Source: an uncultured SAR86 cluster bacterium (GTDB lineage: Bacteria; Pseudomonadota; Gammaproteobacteria; Magnimaribacterales; AG-339-G14). From it: a stretch of 64,000 nt of DNA. Shown here piece by piece: positions 9,909-19,305 of the stretch. Under the pieces are notes generated by a model that saw nothing but the letters and a program-made list of their open reading frames with translations, was not told the DNA's origin and made no database searches. The DNA is taken from positions 1 through 64,000 of the forward strand of contig CACEVU010000006.1 of NCBI GenBank assembly GCA_902563105.1. The letters run 5' to 3'. Position 1 is the stretch's first letter. The number at the start of each line of letters is the position of its first letter. Position numbers and translations under genes: made by a program.

Positions 9909-10550
9909 ATGCTTAATACAGAACAAGACAATTTTGCATCAAACGAGTCGCTTGAAGCCCAACTTCATACTTCTCCTAAAGGCTTCAGCGATTCGTTTGC
10001 GTTATTTATTACCAAGGCACTGAGACTCTTTGCCGATACTCTTTTCAGAAAAAGATATGGTCATAGAGCCGTTGTTTTAGAAACGGTCGCAGGCGTACCT
10101 GGTATGGTAGCCGGTGTAATTCACCACCTAAGATCTTTACGAAATATGAAAGATGACAACGGTATGATTAAAGAACTCTTAGACGAAGCAGAAAATGAAA
10201 GAATGCATCTGATGACTTTTATTGAAATTGCTAAACCATCTAAATTTGAAAGATTTTTGATCTTGATGGCACAAATTTCTTTCGGGATTTTCTATACTTT
10301 ACTTTACATATTCTTCAAAAAAACTGCACATCGTATGATTGGGTATTTTGAAGAAGAAGCAGTGACTTCGTATTCTGAATACTTAGATGAAATCGATAAT
10401 GGCACAATCTCAAATAGCCCTGCTCCCCAAATAGCAATAGATTATTGGAACTTAGATGCGAAAGCTTCTTTGAGAGATGTCGTAATTGCTGTCAGAGCAG
10501 ATGAGGCAGGTCATCGTGATAAAAATCACGAATTTGCCGATCAAATTTAA
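9909..10550 (+). CDS. aox: alternative oxidase (di-iron ubiquinol oxidase, bacterial AOX)
   Basis: Di-iron motifs LETVAGVPGMV, DEAENERMHLMTF, YFEEEAVTSYSEYL, AVRADEAGHRDKNHEFAD. Confidence 0.93.
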   Translation: MLNTEQDNFASNESLEAQLHTSPKGFSDSFALFITKALRLFADTLFRKRYGHRAVVLETVAGVPGMVAGVIHHLRSLRNMKDDNGMIKELLDEAENERMHLMTFIEIAKPSKFERFLILMAQISFGIFYTLLYIFFKKTAHRMIGYFEEEAVTSYSEYLDEIDNGTISNSPAPQIAIDYWNLDAKASLRDVVIAVRADEAGHRDKNHEFADQI

Positions 10551-10575
10551 AAATACTTGAAGAATTACTTCTTCG

Positions 10576-10651
10576 TGGAGCGAGTAACGGGGTTCGAACC
10601 CGTGGCCTCGACCTTGGCAAGGTCGCGCTCTACCAGCTGAGCTATACTCGC
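10576..10651 (-). tRNA. tRNA-Gly (anticodon GCC)
   Basis: Reverse complement GCGAGTATAGCTCAGCTGGTAGAGCGCGACCTTGCCAAGGTCGAGGCCACGGGTTCGAACCCCGTTACTCGCTCCA folds as a cloverleaf with encoded CCA. Confidence 0.97.
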
Positions 10652-10747
10652 AAGAAGAAACAATTTACTCTGAGAATTAGGTTATTTCAAGCTAAGGCCA
10701 ATTGTTTTTCAAAAAAAGTTAATTCTGCATATAATTAATAAAGATAT

Positions 10748-11485
10748 ATGTCAGATATAGAATCATTTCAAGATCTCATCAATAACTGTTCTTATCCGGT
10801 TTTTTTCACCGGTGCAGGTATTAGCACCGACTCTGGCATTCCAGATTTTAGAGGACCGAATGGATTTTGGAAAAAAAATACTCCGATTTATTTTCAAGAT
10901 TTTATTTCCTCAAAAGAAATGCGAGCGAAGTATTGGGAACAGAGTGTAAATTTTAAGAGTAACTTTTCAAAATTCCTTCCTAATAAAGGTCATGAGGCTA
11001 TTACTTCGATCATTCAAAAAAAAGCTAATGGTCATTGCGTGACTCAAAACGTTGATAATTTGCATCAGGCATCTGGGCTTACAGACGATCAAGTAACCGA
11101 AATTCATGGCAATGCTACTTATGCGGTTTGCCTAGATTGCAATCAAAGATTTGAATTGGAATCTATTCATGAAAATTTTAAACAAAATGCCGAACCGCCT
11201 ATTTGCAAGGATTGCAATGGCTTCATTAAAACAGCAACTATTTCCTTTGGTCAGCCAATGCCAGAAAAAGAAATGCTACGCGCACAACATGAGGCTGCTA
11301 ATTGTGATTTGATGATTGCTGTAGGCTCTTCTTTGGTTGTTTATCCCGCAGCCACCATTCCTTTGCTTGGAAAACAAGGTGGAGCAAAATTAGTGATTCT
11401 CAATAACGAGCCAACCGATATGGATCAGTTTGCAGATCTTGTCATCAATGCCAGCATTGCAGAAACTTTTGAAGCTGTACTTTAA
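10748..11485 (+). CDS. cobB: NAD-dependent protein deacylase (sirtuin)
   Basis: FFTGAGISTDSGIPDFRGPNGFW, TQNVDNLHQASGL, EIHGN, CxxC...CKDC zinc site, VGSSLVVYPAA. Confidence 0.93.
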   Translation: MSDIESFQDLINNCSYPVFFTGAGISTDSGIPDFRGPNGFWKKNTPIYFQDFISSKEMRAKYWEQSVNFKSNFSKFLPNKGHEAITSIIQKKANGHCVTQNVDNLHQASGLTDDQVTEIHGNATYAVCLDCNQRFELESIHENFKQNAEPPICKDCNGFIKTATISFGQPMPEKEMLRAQHEAANCDLMIAVGSSLVVYPAATIPLLGKQGGAKLVILNNEPTDMDQFADLVINASIAETFEAVL

Positions 11486-11518
11486 GCAAAATTTATTTTA
11501 GATCCTGCAAATTTTTTT

Positions 11519-11632
11519 TTGACCGCGTGGAAAGAATTTTATATATTTCTATCTGTCCCTTGTGCTCTTGGGGGAGACATGTGCAAGGGGCTCAAAAAAA
11601 ACCCTAGCTTTTCAGCTAGGGTTTTTCTTTGT
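11519..11632 (+). ncRNA. candidate small RNA (~80 nt) with its own promoter and intrinsic terminator
   Basis: TTGACC (11519-11524) - 17 nt - TATATT (11542-11547); then hairpin CCCTTG...CAAGGG and a terminator. No significant ORF except a 35-codon frame that reads through the terminator. Confidence 0.5.
11600..11628. terminator. bidirectional intrinsic terminator
   Basis: AACCCTAGCT-TTTC-AGCTAGGGTT, flanked by an A-tract on the left and a T-tract on the right. Confidence 0.85.
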
Positions 11633-11641
11633 GAGCAAGTA

Positions 11642-12334
11642 CTAAGCTGTTGCCGAATCAGATTTGGCAGCTGCCCATATCGCTAAACCAAATGCTGTTT
11701 TGTTGATCAAGTCAGCAAGGTTATAGATTATGTTTAACGCTTCGTTGTTGACTCCACCAGCGAAATAACCAAGAGCATAACCGACTGGGTAAATAGCCCA
11801 ACCTACAGTTACGATCCATTTGATGGTATTAAACGCGCTTTGACTCGCAGCGTTTCCACTTGCAGAGTTAGCTGCAGCAGTTTCACCAAGAAATATTTCG
11901 TAAATTATGTATACCCATGCGATCATTCCAACAGCAAAACCTACTGAAGGTGCCCATAGTCCTGTCTCTCCAAGATACCCACCAACAAGCATTACAATTG
12001 ATGCGATAAGTAAACGCCAGAAAATACCTGCGCTTACTGCTGTAACAGCTGCAACAATCAAGTAAAACTCGATAATTTGAAGTGGTACTGTAATTAACCA
12101 GTCAATGTATCTGAATACCGTAGGAGAAGCTCCCATGTCTGACCACATTCCTCTCATGTACAAGTAATGCCAAAAGGCGATACCAGTTACAAGCCCAGCA
12201 ACAGTCAGTGAAGTTCTCCACTTACCTGCAACGTCTTGTCTTTCAACAAAGAAGAAAATTGTCGACGCTAACATAATAGCTGTCGCAATCCAGAACGAGA
12301 TACCTACGTAATCATTTGTAGCTAAATAGCCCAT
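11642..12334 (-). CDS. proteorhodopsin (light-driven proton pump)
   Basis: Helix C RYIDWLITVPLQIIEFYLI (D97/T101/E108 proton-pump pattern, Q105); helix G NLADLINKTAFGLAIW with retinal Lys. ATG at 12334 follows SD GGGAGG, so it is preferred over the TTG at 12346. Confidence 0.97.
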   Translation of the reverse strand: MGYLATNDYVGISFWIATAIMLASTIFFFVERQDVAGKWRTSLTVAGLVTGIAFWHYLYMRGMWSDMGASPTVFRYIDWLITVPLQIIEFYLIVAAVTAVSAGIFWRLLIASIVMLVGGYLGETGLWAPSVGFAVGMIAWVYIIYEIFLGETAAANSASGNAASQSAFNTIKWIVTVGWAIYPVGYALGYFAGGVNNEALNIIYNLADLINKTAFGLAIWAAAKSDSATA

Positions 12335-12416
12335 AAATCCTCCCAAAGATTTAATTTATAAATTAACTCTCCTAAATGAGTTATGGGTAGATAATATACG
12401 CATTTCTTTAAAAATT

Positions 12417-13790
12417 CTAGGTTTTAAGTTTAATCCAGCGGCCAGATTCGAAGCGATATGTAAAGAGAATTGCCTTTACAATATAATCGACAATCAAGCT
12501 GCCAAAAATATACTCAATAGGAAAATTTAGCCAAACAAAGATTCCAGCAAAAGTAAGCCTAAAAAAGATCAAACTAATCGTGATGATAATCAATGGCGAC
12601 TTGGTATCTCCTGCACCTCTGAGCGCTCCGCCCAATGCAAATTCCAATGCCATTAATGGCTGCATGATTCCAAGCAGCCAAACAAATAAAACGGTTAAAC
12701 GAATTACTTCCGGATCGTCGACAAAATAACCTGCTATTGGTCTTGATGCCAGGGCTAGAATTATGCCCAGGATGCCCATTGAAACCATGGTTAATCCCGC
12801 GGAACGCCAACCACTTCGCTTAGCTTCCTTGGGATTTTCTGCTCCGATAAATTGTCCTGTCAAAGTGGCGCCTGCAATGGTAAATCCCTGACCAACCATG
12901 AAAGAAAGCATCAAAATATTTATCCCAACGTTGTAGGCAGCGATTGGTGCATTACCGTATAAAGAAATGATCCAAAAATAAAGAAGTAAGCCAAGTTGAA
13001 AAACGCCTTGTTCTAATCCTGCTGGAGTCGATACTTTCACAAGTTCTCTAAATCTATCAAAAGAGAATTCTTTGATTTTTGGTAAAGGTATAGAAATGAT
13101 CCCAAAGACCCATACCAGAAGAGTTAACAAGGTTCCTACAGCAAAGGATATTCCTGCAGCATAAGCAGCACCAACTACACCAAGCTCGGGAAATCCATAG
13201 TTACCGTTAACAAAGCCAATTAAAAGAAAAATATTTAATATATTTTGAAATAGACCAATATAAAGGGGAGTTTTGACGTCGCCAGCTGCTCTGATTGCGG
13301 CTCCTGCCACAATTGAAACTCCAAAAGTAGGCGAAAATAAAATAAGAACTTTTAAGTAATCGATTGCCAGTTCTTTTGCTTCCAATTCAAGGCCAAAGAG
13401 GCTCATCAAGTCTTCGCCTGCAACCCAGATAATAAAAATTGAAACAAAACTTAAAAAAATACTTATTAAAATAGAATCGTATAAAACTTGACTGGCTTCT
13501 TGATAACGGCGAGCGCCATAAGATCTTGCTACCAAAGCCGTGGTGCCTGTTGAGATAGCCATCATGACAGACTGAATAACAAAAAAGATTCTCCCTCCTG
13601 TGCCGACAGCTGCCACTGAATCAGTGCCTAAACTGCCAACAGCCTTTAGAGCCACTACACCTACAGATGCAAAAAGAATGTTTGCCAATATAGACGGCCA
13701 AGCCAACCCCCAAACTGATAAAGTTTCTGGACTAGCAACCTTTTCAGTTGATTCTTCGTCAATGTCTGTCTGTGCAGCCGATTCTTGCAT
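12417..13790 (-). CDS. MATE family efflux transporter
   Basis: 12-TM protein of 457 aa with MATE-type repeats (SVGVVALKAVGSLGTDSVAAVGTGGRIFF; GFTIAGATLTGQFIGAENPKEAKRSGW; EFALGGALRGAGDTKSPL). Confidence 0.9.
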   Translation of the reverse strand: MQESAAQTDIDEESTEKVASPETLSVWGLAWPSILANILFASVGVVALKAVGSLGTDSVAAVGTGGRIFFVIQSVMMAISTGTTALVARSYGARRYQEASQVLYDSILISIFLSFVSIFIIWVAGEDLMSLFGLELEAKELAIDYLKVLILFSPTFGVSIVAGAAIRAAGDVKTPLYIGLFQNILNIFLLIGFVNGNYGFPELGVVGAAYAAGISFAVGTLLTLLVWVFGIISIPLPKIKEFSFDRFRELVKVSTPAGLEQGVFQLGLLLYFWIISLYGNAPIAAYNVGINILMLSFMVGQGFTIAGATLTGQFIGAENPKEAKRSGWRSAGLTMVSMGILGIILALASRPIAGYFVDDPEVIRLTVLFVWLLGIMQPLMALEFALGGALRGAGDTKSPLIIITISLIFFRLTFAGIFVWLNFPIEYIFGSLIVDYIVKAILFTYRFESGRWIKLKT

Positions 13791-13817
13791 GGTAAAAAAA
13801 ATAGGAAGAAAGTTAAA

Positions 13818-15824
13818 TTAAAATAAGTAGTTTAATCCTAGGCGCCATTGTATCGGAAGACCTGGAAAATATCTTTCTCCCGAAAAAGAGGAATAGTCAG
13901 CTCTCTCAGCATAGCGCTTGTTAAAAACATTCATCAAACTGAAGTTAATATCTAATTTTGGCGTCAGATTATAAAAGCCTCTAAAATTGGTTAAAAAATG
14001 ACCGGGATAACTATAGTCATTGGCAGGATCTGTAAAATATTTACCCATGTACTCTTCTTCTATTTGAAGAGTTAATTTGTCAATTGGTTTAAGAGAAAAA
14101 AACAAACTTCCAAATAATTTAGGCGCAGTATCGATATAGTTTCCCTTGCGCACCCCAATAGAAGGCAAAGAATAATCGTAAAGGTGTTGTGAAATGCTCC
14201 AAGCGTATTTGATCACCAATATTGACGAAGCCCTGACTGAGCCAGAAATTTCAATGCCCTGATGTTTTGATTTACCGTCTGCAATAGTCGAGGCATCGGA
14301 ATCTTTATAAATATAATTATTTTTTTTTGAAAAAAACAAAACGGCTTTGTTAGTAAAGTTATTGCCATTTGTTAGAAGGCCAAATTCAAGAGAATTTATT
14401 CGTTCGGAATTTAAATCAGCGAGCTTTTGTGATTTTTGTAATCTAAACTGTTCAGTGATTTGAGGCGGCCTAAATCCTTTGCTAAATTGCATAAAAAATT
14501 CATTAGCATTCATTTTTTTGGAAAAGCCAAATCTAATGGAACTATCTGAATAAGAAGTTTTTGTGTCAGCTGGTCGAGAATAATAACAACCGCCAAAAGA
14601 ACATTTGGTTCCATCGTCTTTCGTTCGGCCATTGAGCATGAGATTATCGTAATCATAGCTGAGTCGCTCAATTCTAAGATTCGAAAAAATCTTGAATGCG
14701 TCATTCGTCATGTATTCGTAGGATAAAAAAGCAGCAAGGAGACTGGTGTTCACTTTAAAGTCATAATGCATTCCTTGAGGCCTTACCGCATTATTAAATG
14801 CTGAACTGGTAGTAAGCTCATTGGCTTGAAATTCCTGAAGTTCTATATTGGCCATCTCAAAATTCGTCCCAAAGATTAACTCATGATTTGAGTAAGTATT
14901 TACATCTAGTGAAAAATTAAGGCCAAAGCTAGTTTGACTATTTTTCTCTTCAGGTTTTCCAGGTAAGTAATGCTGCAAAAAATCCATTTTACTAAATCGA
15001 AAGAAAGGTCTTAATGTGAAAAACAGGGCTTTTTCATTTTTACTCAATGAGGAGTAAATACGAAAAGAACTTGAATCTCGATATGCTTCGGGATTGACAT
15101 TGGACTTTCTTAAATTTGATTTATAAGAGCTAGCATATCCTGCGGTTTCTTGATTAAGATTAGTGACATTTAAATGTGTAATTGATTGCCAATTGTTTAT
15201 TTGCTTATTTATTTTGAAATTTAACTTCTGCTGATCAAAGCCACTCTGCTCTCTAAAACTATTATCTTTGTTGAGAGATATTCCCATAATCCAGTTTTGA
15301 GATTCTTGGTATTGAAAAGAGGCTTTAAAAGATTCTTCGGTATTTATTTCGGTCCTTACAAAATTATTTTCAGAAACTGCTGAGGAGATGAAGTTTATTG
15401 TTCCGTGCAAGGCATTGCCGCCATACCTTGAACTGGCCGGACCTTTGAGAATCTCAACATTAGAAGCGAGATTCGATGCAATTTCAAAGAGATAATTAAC
15501 ATTACAAAAGCCTGCTGGCCTGATTGGCAAACCATCTTCCAATACCAAAAAAGAACCGCAAGCTCCAGAACCCGTTAGAACAGGAGATCGAATAGAAATT
15601 AAACTCTCTTGCCCTGAACCCCTACTAACCCAAGTCCCTGCGGAAGTATTAAATAGTTCTTTGGTATGAGAGGCGTTTAAAAATTCAATTTCTTGATTTG
15701 AAATAATTTCTACAGAAGGAGAAAAATTCCAGTCTCGTTCAAAAGAAACATTTAGTTCTTCATCAGTATCTGAGACAAATGCAAAACTGCTAAAGATGGT
15801 GAACGTGAAAATAATAAAACGCAT
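13818..15824 (-). CDS. TonB-dependent outer-membrane receptor
   Basis: Plug domain SIRSPVLTGSGACGSFLVLEDGLPIRP...NVEILKGPASSRYGGNALHGTINF; C-terminal aromatic beta-strand WRLGLNYLF. Confidence 0.9.
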   Translation of the reverse strand: MRFIIFTFTIFSSFAFVSDTDEELNVSFERDWNFSPSVEIISNQEIEFLNASHTKELFNTSAGTWVSRGSGQESLISIRSPVLTGSGACGSFLVLEDGLPIRPAGFCNVNYLFEIASNLASNVEILKGPASSRYGGNALHGTINFISSAVSENNFVRTEINTEESFKASFQYQESQNWIMGISLNKDNSFREQSGFDQQKLNFKINKQINNWQSITHLNVTNLNQETAGYASSYKSNLRKSNVNPEAYRDSSSFRIYSSLSKNEKALFFTLRPFFRFSKMDFLQHYLPGKPEEKNSQTSFGLNFSLDVNTYSNHELIFGTNFEMANIELQEFQANELTTSSAFNNAVRPQGMHYDFKVNTSLLAAFLSYEYMTNDAFKIFSNLRIERLSYDYDNLMLNGRTKDDGTKCSFGGCYYSRPADTKTSYSDSSIRFGFSKKMNANEFFMQFSKGFRPPQITEQFRLQKSQKLADLNSERINSLEFGLLTNGNNFTNKAVLFFSKKNNYIYKDSDASTIADGKSKHQGIEISGSVRASSILVIKYAWSISQHLYDYSLPSIGVRKGNYIDTAPKLFGSLFFSLKPIDKLTLQIEEEYMGKYFTDPANDYSYPGHFLTNFRGFYNLTPKLDINFSLMNVFNKRYAERADYSSFSGERYFPGLPIQWRLGLNYLF

Positions 15825-15837
15825 AGAAAATTATATA

Positions 15838-15870
15838 AAAAAAGCAGGTAAGTTGCCTTACCTGCTTTTA
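15838..15870 (-). terminator. intrinsic terminator downstream of amtB
   Basis: AAAGCAGGTAAG-TTG-CCTTACCTGCTTT hairpin flanked by an A-tract (T-tract on minus strand). Confidence 0.75.
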
Positions 15871-15886
15871 AGGGGAGGATATTTAA

Positions 15887-17113
15887 TTAATCTTTAAATT
15901 CAGGATATGCTTCCACTCCAATTTCAGAAGCATCTAGTCCAGTGGTTTCTTCCTCTTCAGAAGGTCTCAAACCTACTATTGCATTTAGAACAAGTAATGT
16001 TCCCGCACTAGTGATGAAAGCCCATAGGAAGATGGAGATCGCACCAACTGCTTGAGTTCCAAAAGCACCCGCACCAGATAATGGTGTGGCCATGATTCCC
16101 CAGATACCGACAGTACCGTGAGCTGAAATAGCTCCAACTGGGTCATCTATCTTAAGAACTGTGTCAAGGAAAACAACGGAGAAGTAAACAATTATTCCAC
16201 CGATGAAACCGATGATTGTAGCTAATCCACCTGAAGGTGTATCAGGAGCAGCGGTAATTGCAACTAAACCTGCAATTGCTCCGTTAATAGCCATTGTTAC
16301 GTCAGCTTTTCCAGTTAAGACTTTAGCAATCAATAAGGCACCAATTACACCACCTGCTGCAGAGGCGTTAGTGTTTAAGAACACTTGCGCAACAGCATTG
16401 GCATTAGCAGCGTCATTTACAGCTAGTTGGGATCCACCGTTGAAACCAAACCAACCCAACCAAAGGATTAATGCACCTAAAGCTGCAATTGGAATGTTCG
16501 AACCTCTCATGACTCTGACTGACCCATCAGAAGAGTATTTTCCAGATCGAGGACCTAAAATAATTACTGCTGCTAGAGCTGCAGCTGCACCACATAAGTG
16601 GACAACTCCAGAACCTGCAAAATCAGTGTAGCCGATAGCATCTAACCATCCACCACCCCATTTCCAATAACCTTGGACTGGGTAAATAAATCCTGTTAGC
16701 ACGATTGCAAATAAGAAAAATGGAATTAATTTCATTCTCTCAGCAACTGAACCAGAAATAATTGACATTGCTGTTGCAACGAAAACTACCTGGAAGAAAA
16801 AGTCAGCAGCATCTGAGTAACCTAAGTCACTGTTGAAAGTTAATCCATCCAATGTAATTCCCCATGTGCTTCCTAGCATTGGGAAATATGCGTTATAAAC
16901 GCTGTCACCTGGATACATCAAAAAGAAGCCACATACTAAGTACATGACACACGCAATTGAATAAAGACCTAAGTTTTTAGTAACAATTTCTGATACGTTC
17001 TTAGATCTTACTAAACCAGCTTCTAGCATAGTAAACCCTGCAGCCATCCACATTACAAAAGCTCCAGAGATCAATAAATAAAAAGTATTTAAGGCATACT
17101 CTAATTCACTCAT
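15887..17113 (-). CDS. amtB: ammonium transporter
   Basis: MWMAAGFTMLEAGLVRSKNVSEIVTKNLGLYSI, DFAGSGVVHLCGAAAALAAV, ISAHGTVGIWGIMATPLSGAGAFG. Confidence 0.96.
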   Translation of the reverse strand: MSELEYALNTFYLLISGAFVMWMAAGFTMLEAGLVRSKNVSEIVTKNLGLYSIACVMYLVCGFFLMYPGDSVYNAYFPMLGSTWGITLDGLTFNSDLGYSDAADFFFQVVFVATAMSIISGSVAERMKLIPFFLFAIVLTGFIYPVQGYWKWGGGWLDAIGYTDFAGSGVVHLCGAAAALAAVIILGPRSGKYSSDGSVRVMRGSNIPIAALGALILWLGWFGFNGGSQLAVNDAANANAVAQVFLNTNASAAGGVIGALLIAKVLTGKADVTMAINGAIAGLVAITAAPDTPSGGLATIIGFIGGIIVYFSVVFLDTVLKIDDPVGAISAHGTVGIWGIMATPLSGAGAFGTQAVGAISIFLWAFITSAGTLLVLNAIVGLRPSEEEETTGLDASEIGVEAYPEFKD

Positions 17114-17462
17114 AGTTATTCTCCTTTATTGCGTCCTCACCAGTTTCTCCTGTCCTGATTCGAACGACTTCATTAAGTTCTGTTACAAAAATCTTGCCAT
17201 CACCTATCTCACCGGTATTTGCGACTTCTCGCACGGCTCGAATGATGTTTTCGACATCATCGTCTTTACAAGCTACTTTGAACAACGTTTTAGGTTTTGT
17301 ATCCACTTCATAACTAGCTCCACGATAGGTCTCAGAATGTCCTTTCTGGGTTCCAAATCCTTGAGCTGAAATAATAGTAGCTCCACCGGTACCAATAGTA
17401 GATAAAGCACGTTTCACTCCATCGGAGCGAGACGGTTTAACAACTATTGTTAACAGTTTCAT
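17106..17462 (-). CDS. glnK: nitrogen regulatory protein P-II
   Basis: P-II-like protein directly upstream of amtB; T-loop YRGASYEVD and GDGKIFVTELNEVVRIRTGETGEDAI. Confidence 0.93.
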   Translation of the reverse strand: MKLLTIVVKPSRSDGVKRALSTIGTGGATIISAQGFGTQKGHSETYRGASYEVDTKPKTLFKVACKDDDVENIIRAVREVANTGEIGDGKIFVTELNEVVRIRTGETGEDAIKENNYE

Positions 17463-17631
17463 ATCTTCACCTAAATAAAAGATTAATTAGATAAATTATA
17501 GAGCGCTGAGAAAATATTTTTTTGTTGCTAAGAGGACCAAAAAAGGCTTTTTTGCACCAAAAAAAAGCAAAAGTAGGATTTATTAAGCACTAAATTGGGA
17601 CAATATAAATCCAAGAAAAAAGGGAGTTTTC

Positions 17632-17706
17632 TGGCGTCCCCTAGGGGGATCGAACCCCTGTTGCCGAGATGAAAACCCGGTGTCCTAACCGCTAGACGAA
17701 GGGGAC
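17632..17706 (-). tRNA. tRNA-Glu (anticodon TTC)
   Basis: Reverse complement GTCCCCTTCGTCTAGCGGTTAGGACACCGGGTTTTCATCTCGGCAACAGGGGTTCGATCCCCCTAGGGGACGCCA. Confidence 0.96.
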
Positions 17707-17730
17707 TCAGAAGATGTGGATTTTAACAGA

Positions 17731-18474
17731 CTAATTTTTTTTGTTAAGTACTTGTTCAATTTTTGACAAAAAACCTCTAAGGATACCCATTTCTAACTTA
17801 TCCGGTTTCAAACGCTTTACTAGTCTACGAATTCTCGTTTTAACTTGTTTTGGATTTTCTTGATCATAAAAGTCTATTTTCTTCATGACTTCATCAAAAT
17901 GTTCTATTAAATATTCATTATCTTGAAAAGTTAAAGAACTTTGCTCCTCATTCAAATTTTGATCTTGATTATCAATTTCCATTTTTAAAACGTAAGAAAT
18001 TATCTGCACAGAATGAGATAAGTTTATTGAAGAAAAACCTTCATCAGTTGGAATTTTTATATGATAGTCACACATTTGGAGTTCTTCATTGCTTAGGCCG
18101 CTTATTTCTCTACCAAAAACAAAACAGATTTTCGAGTTTATATTTTTTAGATCATTGTCTAATGAATCTTTGAGTTCCGAAGAAGTTTTTGTTGGCCAAG
18201 GAATTGTTCTCGTTCGGGCGCTTGTTCCAAATATCAATGTTGAATCTTTTAGAGCGGAAGCTAAGTCATTAAAAATTTTTGCATTTTCTAAAATATCCTT
18301 TGCCCCTTTAGCCCTATAATATGCCTCGTCATCTGGAAAGCCTCTGGGTTTTACTAGGCTAAGATTTTTAAAACCCATATTTTTTATTGCTCTTGCAGAT
18401 GCCCCAATGTTTCCAGGATGAGATGGTTCAACAAGAATAAATTCGAATTTATTTTTTATTTCAGTGGCAATCAC
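17731..18474 (-). CDS. trmJ: tRNA (cytidine/uridine-2'-O-)-methyltransferase, TrmH/SpoU family
   Basis: FILVEPSHPGNIGASARAIKNMGFKNLSLVKPRGF, FVFGREISGLSNEELQMCDYHIKIPTDEGFSSINLSHSVQII; adjacent to suhB as in many gammaproteobacteria. Confidence 0.88.
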   Translation of the reverse strand: MIATEIKNKFEFILVEPSHPGNIGASARAIKNMGFKNLSLVKPRGFPDDEAYYRAKGAKDILENAKIFNDLASALKDSTLIFGTSARTRTIPWPTKTSSELKDSLDNDLKNINSKICFVFGREISGLSNEELQMCDYHIKIPTDEGFSSINLSHSVQIISYVLKMEIDNQDQNLNEEQSSLTFQDNEYLIEHFDEVMKKIDFYDQENPKQVKTRIRRLVKRLKPDKLEMGILRGFLSKIEQVLNKKN

Positions 18475-18510
18475 CTTTATAGTTTACAATTCTTTTTTTA
18501 AAAAAATACG

Positions 18511-19302
18511 ATGGAGCCAAAAGTAACTATTGCACTCAACGCGGCAAGACTTGCTGCTAAGGAAATACACAAATTTTCGCGTCGCAAAGATAAAATCAAT
18601 GTATTTGAAAAAGGCCCAACTGATTTTGTTACTCAAGTTGATAGTATTGCTGAAAGTATCATCATAGAAACGATCAAAACTTCTTTTCCAGATCACTCCT
18701 TTGAAGGAGAAGAATCTGGATTTCAGGGTAATAAAAATGCTGATTATCACTGGGTTATAGACCCCTTAGATGGAACTACTAATTTTATTCATGGTTTTCC
18801 TTTTTTTTCTATCTCGATTGCATGTTTTTTTAAAGGATCAATTGAACATGGAGTGATCTATGATCTTTCAAGAGATGACGAGTACTATGCTTCTAAAGGG
18901 CAAGGTTCTTACTTAAATAAAACCCGACTAAGAGTTTCTGAAATCAAAGGTTTAAAAAATTCTTTAATTTGCAATTCTTTTCACGGAGGTCAGCACTTGG
19001 AGCCAAAATTCGATCAACTTACTTTAATAAGAAACCTTTATGGAAATTCTCTAACGCTGAGAAGAACTGGCTCAACTGCATTAGACCTGGCATTTGTGGC
19101 TTCAGGAAAGTTAGATGCATTTTTAGGTTACGGAATGAAGATTTGGGATTTTGCTGCAGGCGCCCTATTGGTTATGGAATCCGGTGGCTTCGTAAACGAC
19201 TTCAATGGGGAAGAAGATATATTTTCAAGTCACCATCTTGTAGCTGGAAACAAATCCTGCGTAGATGAAATTGATAAAGAAATAAAAAAATCTTTACTCT
19301 AA
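18511..19302 (+). CDS. suhB: inositol-1-monophosphatase
   Basis: EGEESG, WVIDPLDGTTNFIHGFPFFSIS, IWDFAAGALLVMESGG. Confidence 0.93.
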   Translation: MEPKVTIALNAARLAAKEIHKFSRRKDKINVFEKGPTDFVTQVDSIAESIIIETIKTSFPDHSFEGEESGFQGNKNADYHWVIDPLDGTTNFIHGFPFFSISIACFFKGSIEHGVIYDLSRDDEYYASKGQGSYLNKTRLRVSEIKGLKNSLICNSFHGGQHLEPKFDQLTLIRNLYGNSLTLRRTGSTALDLAFVASGKLDAFLGYGMKIWDFAAGALLVMESGGFVNDFNGEEDIFSSHHLVAGNKSCVDEIDKEIKKSLL

Positions 19303-19305
19303 GTA

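Noticed and set aside
11574-11690. 35-codon ORF MCKGLKKNPSFSARVFLC... starting at gacATG in the cobB-PR intergenic region
   Set aside because: Reads through the strong terminator and into the antisense of proteorhodopsin; the sRNA interpretation is preferred.
16203-16631. 142-aa + strand ORF
   Set aside because: Antisense to amtB; Ala/Pro-rich composition typical of a reverse-frame shadow.
17463-17631. Possible NtrC/sigma54 promoter upstream of glnK-amtB (TTGGTGCA half-site)
   Set aside because: No convincing -24/-12 GG-N10-GC element; a CTATAAT -10-like sequence fits sigma70 better.
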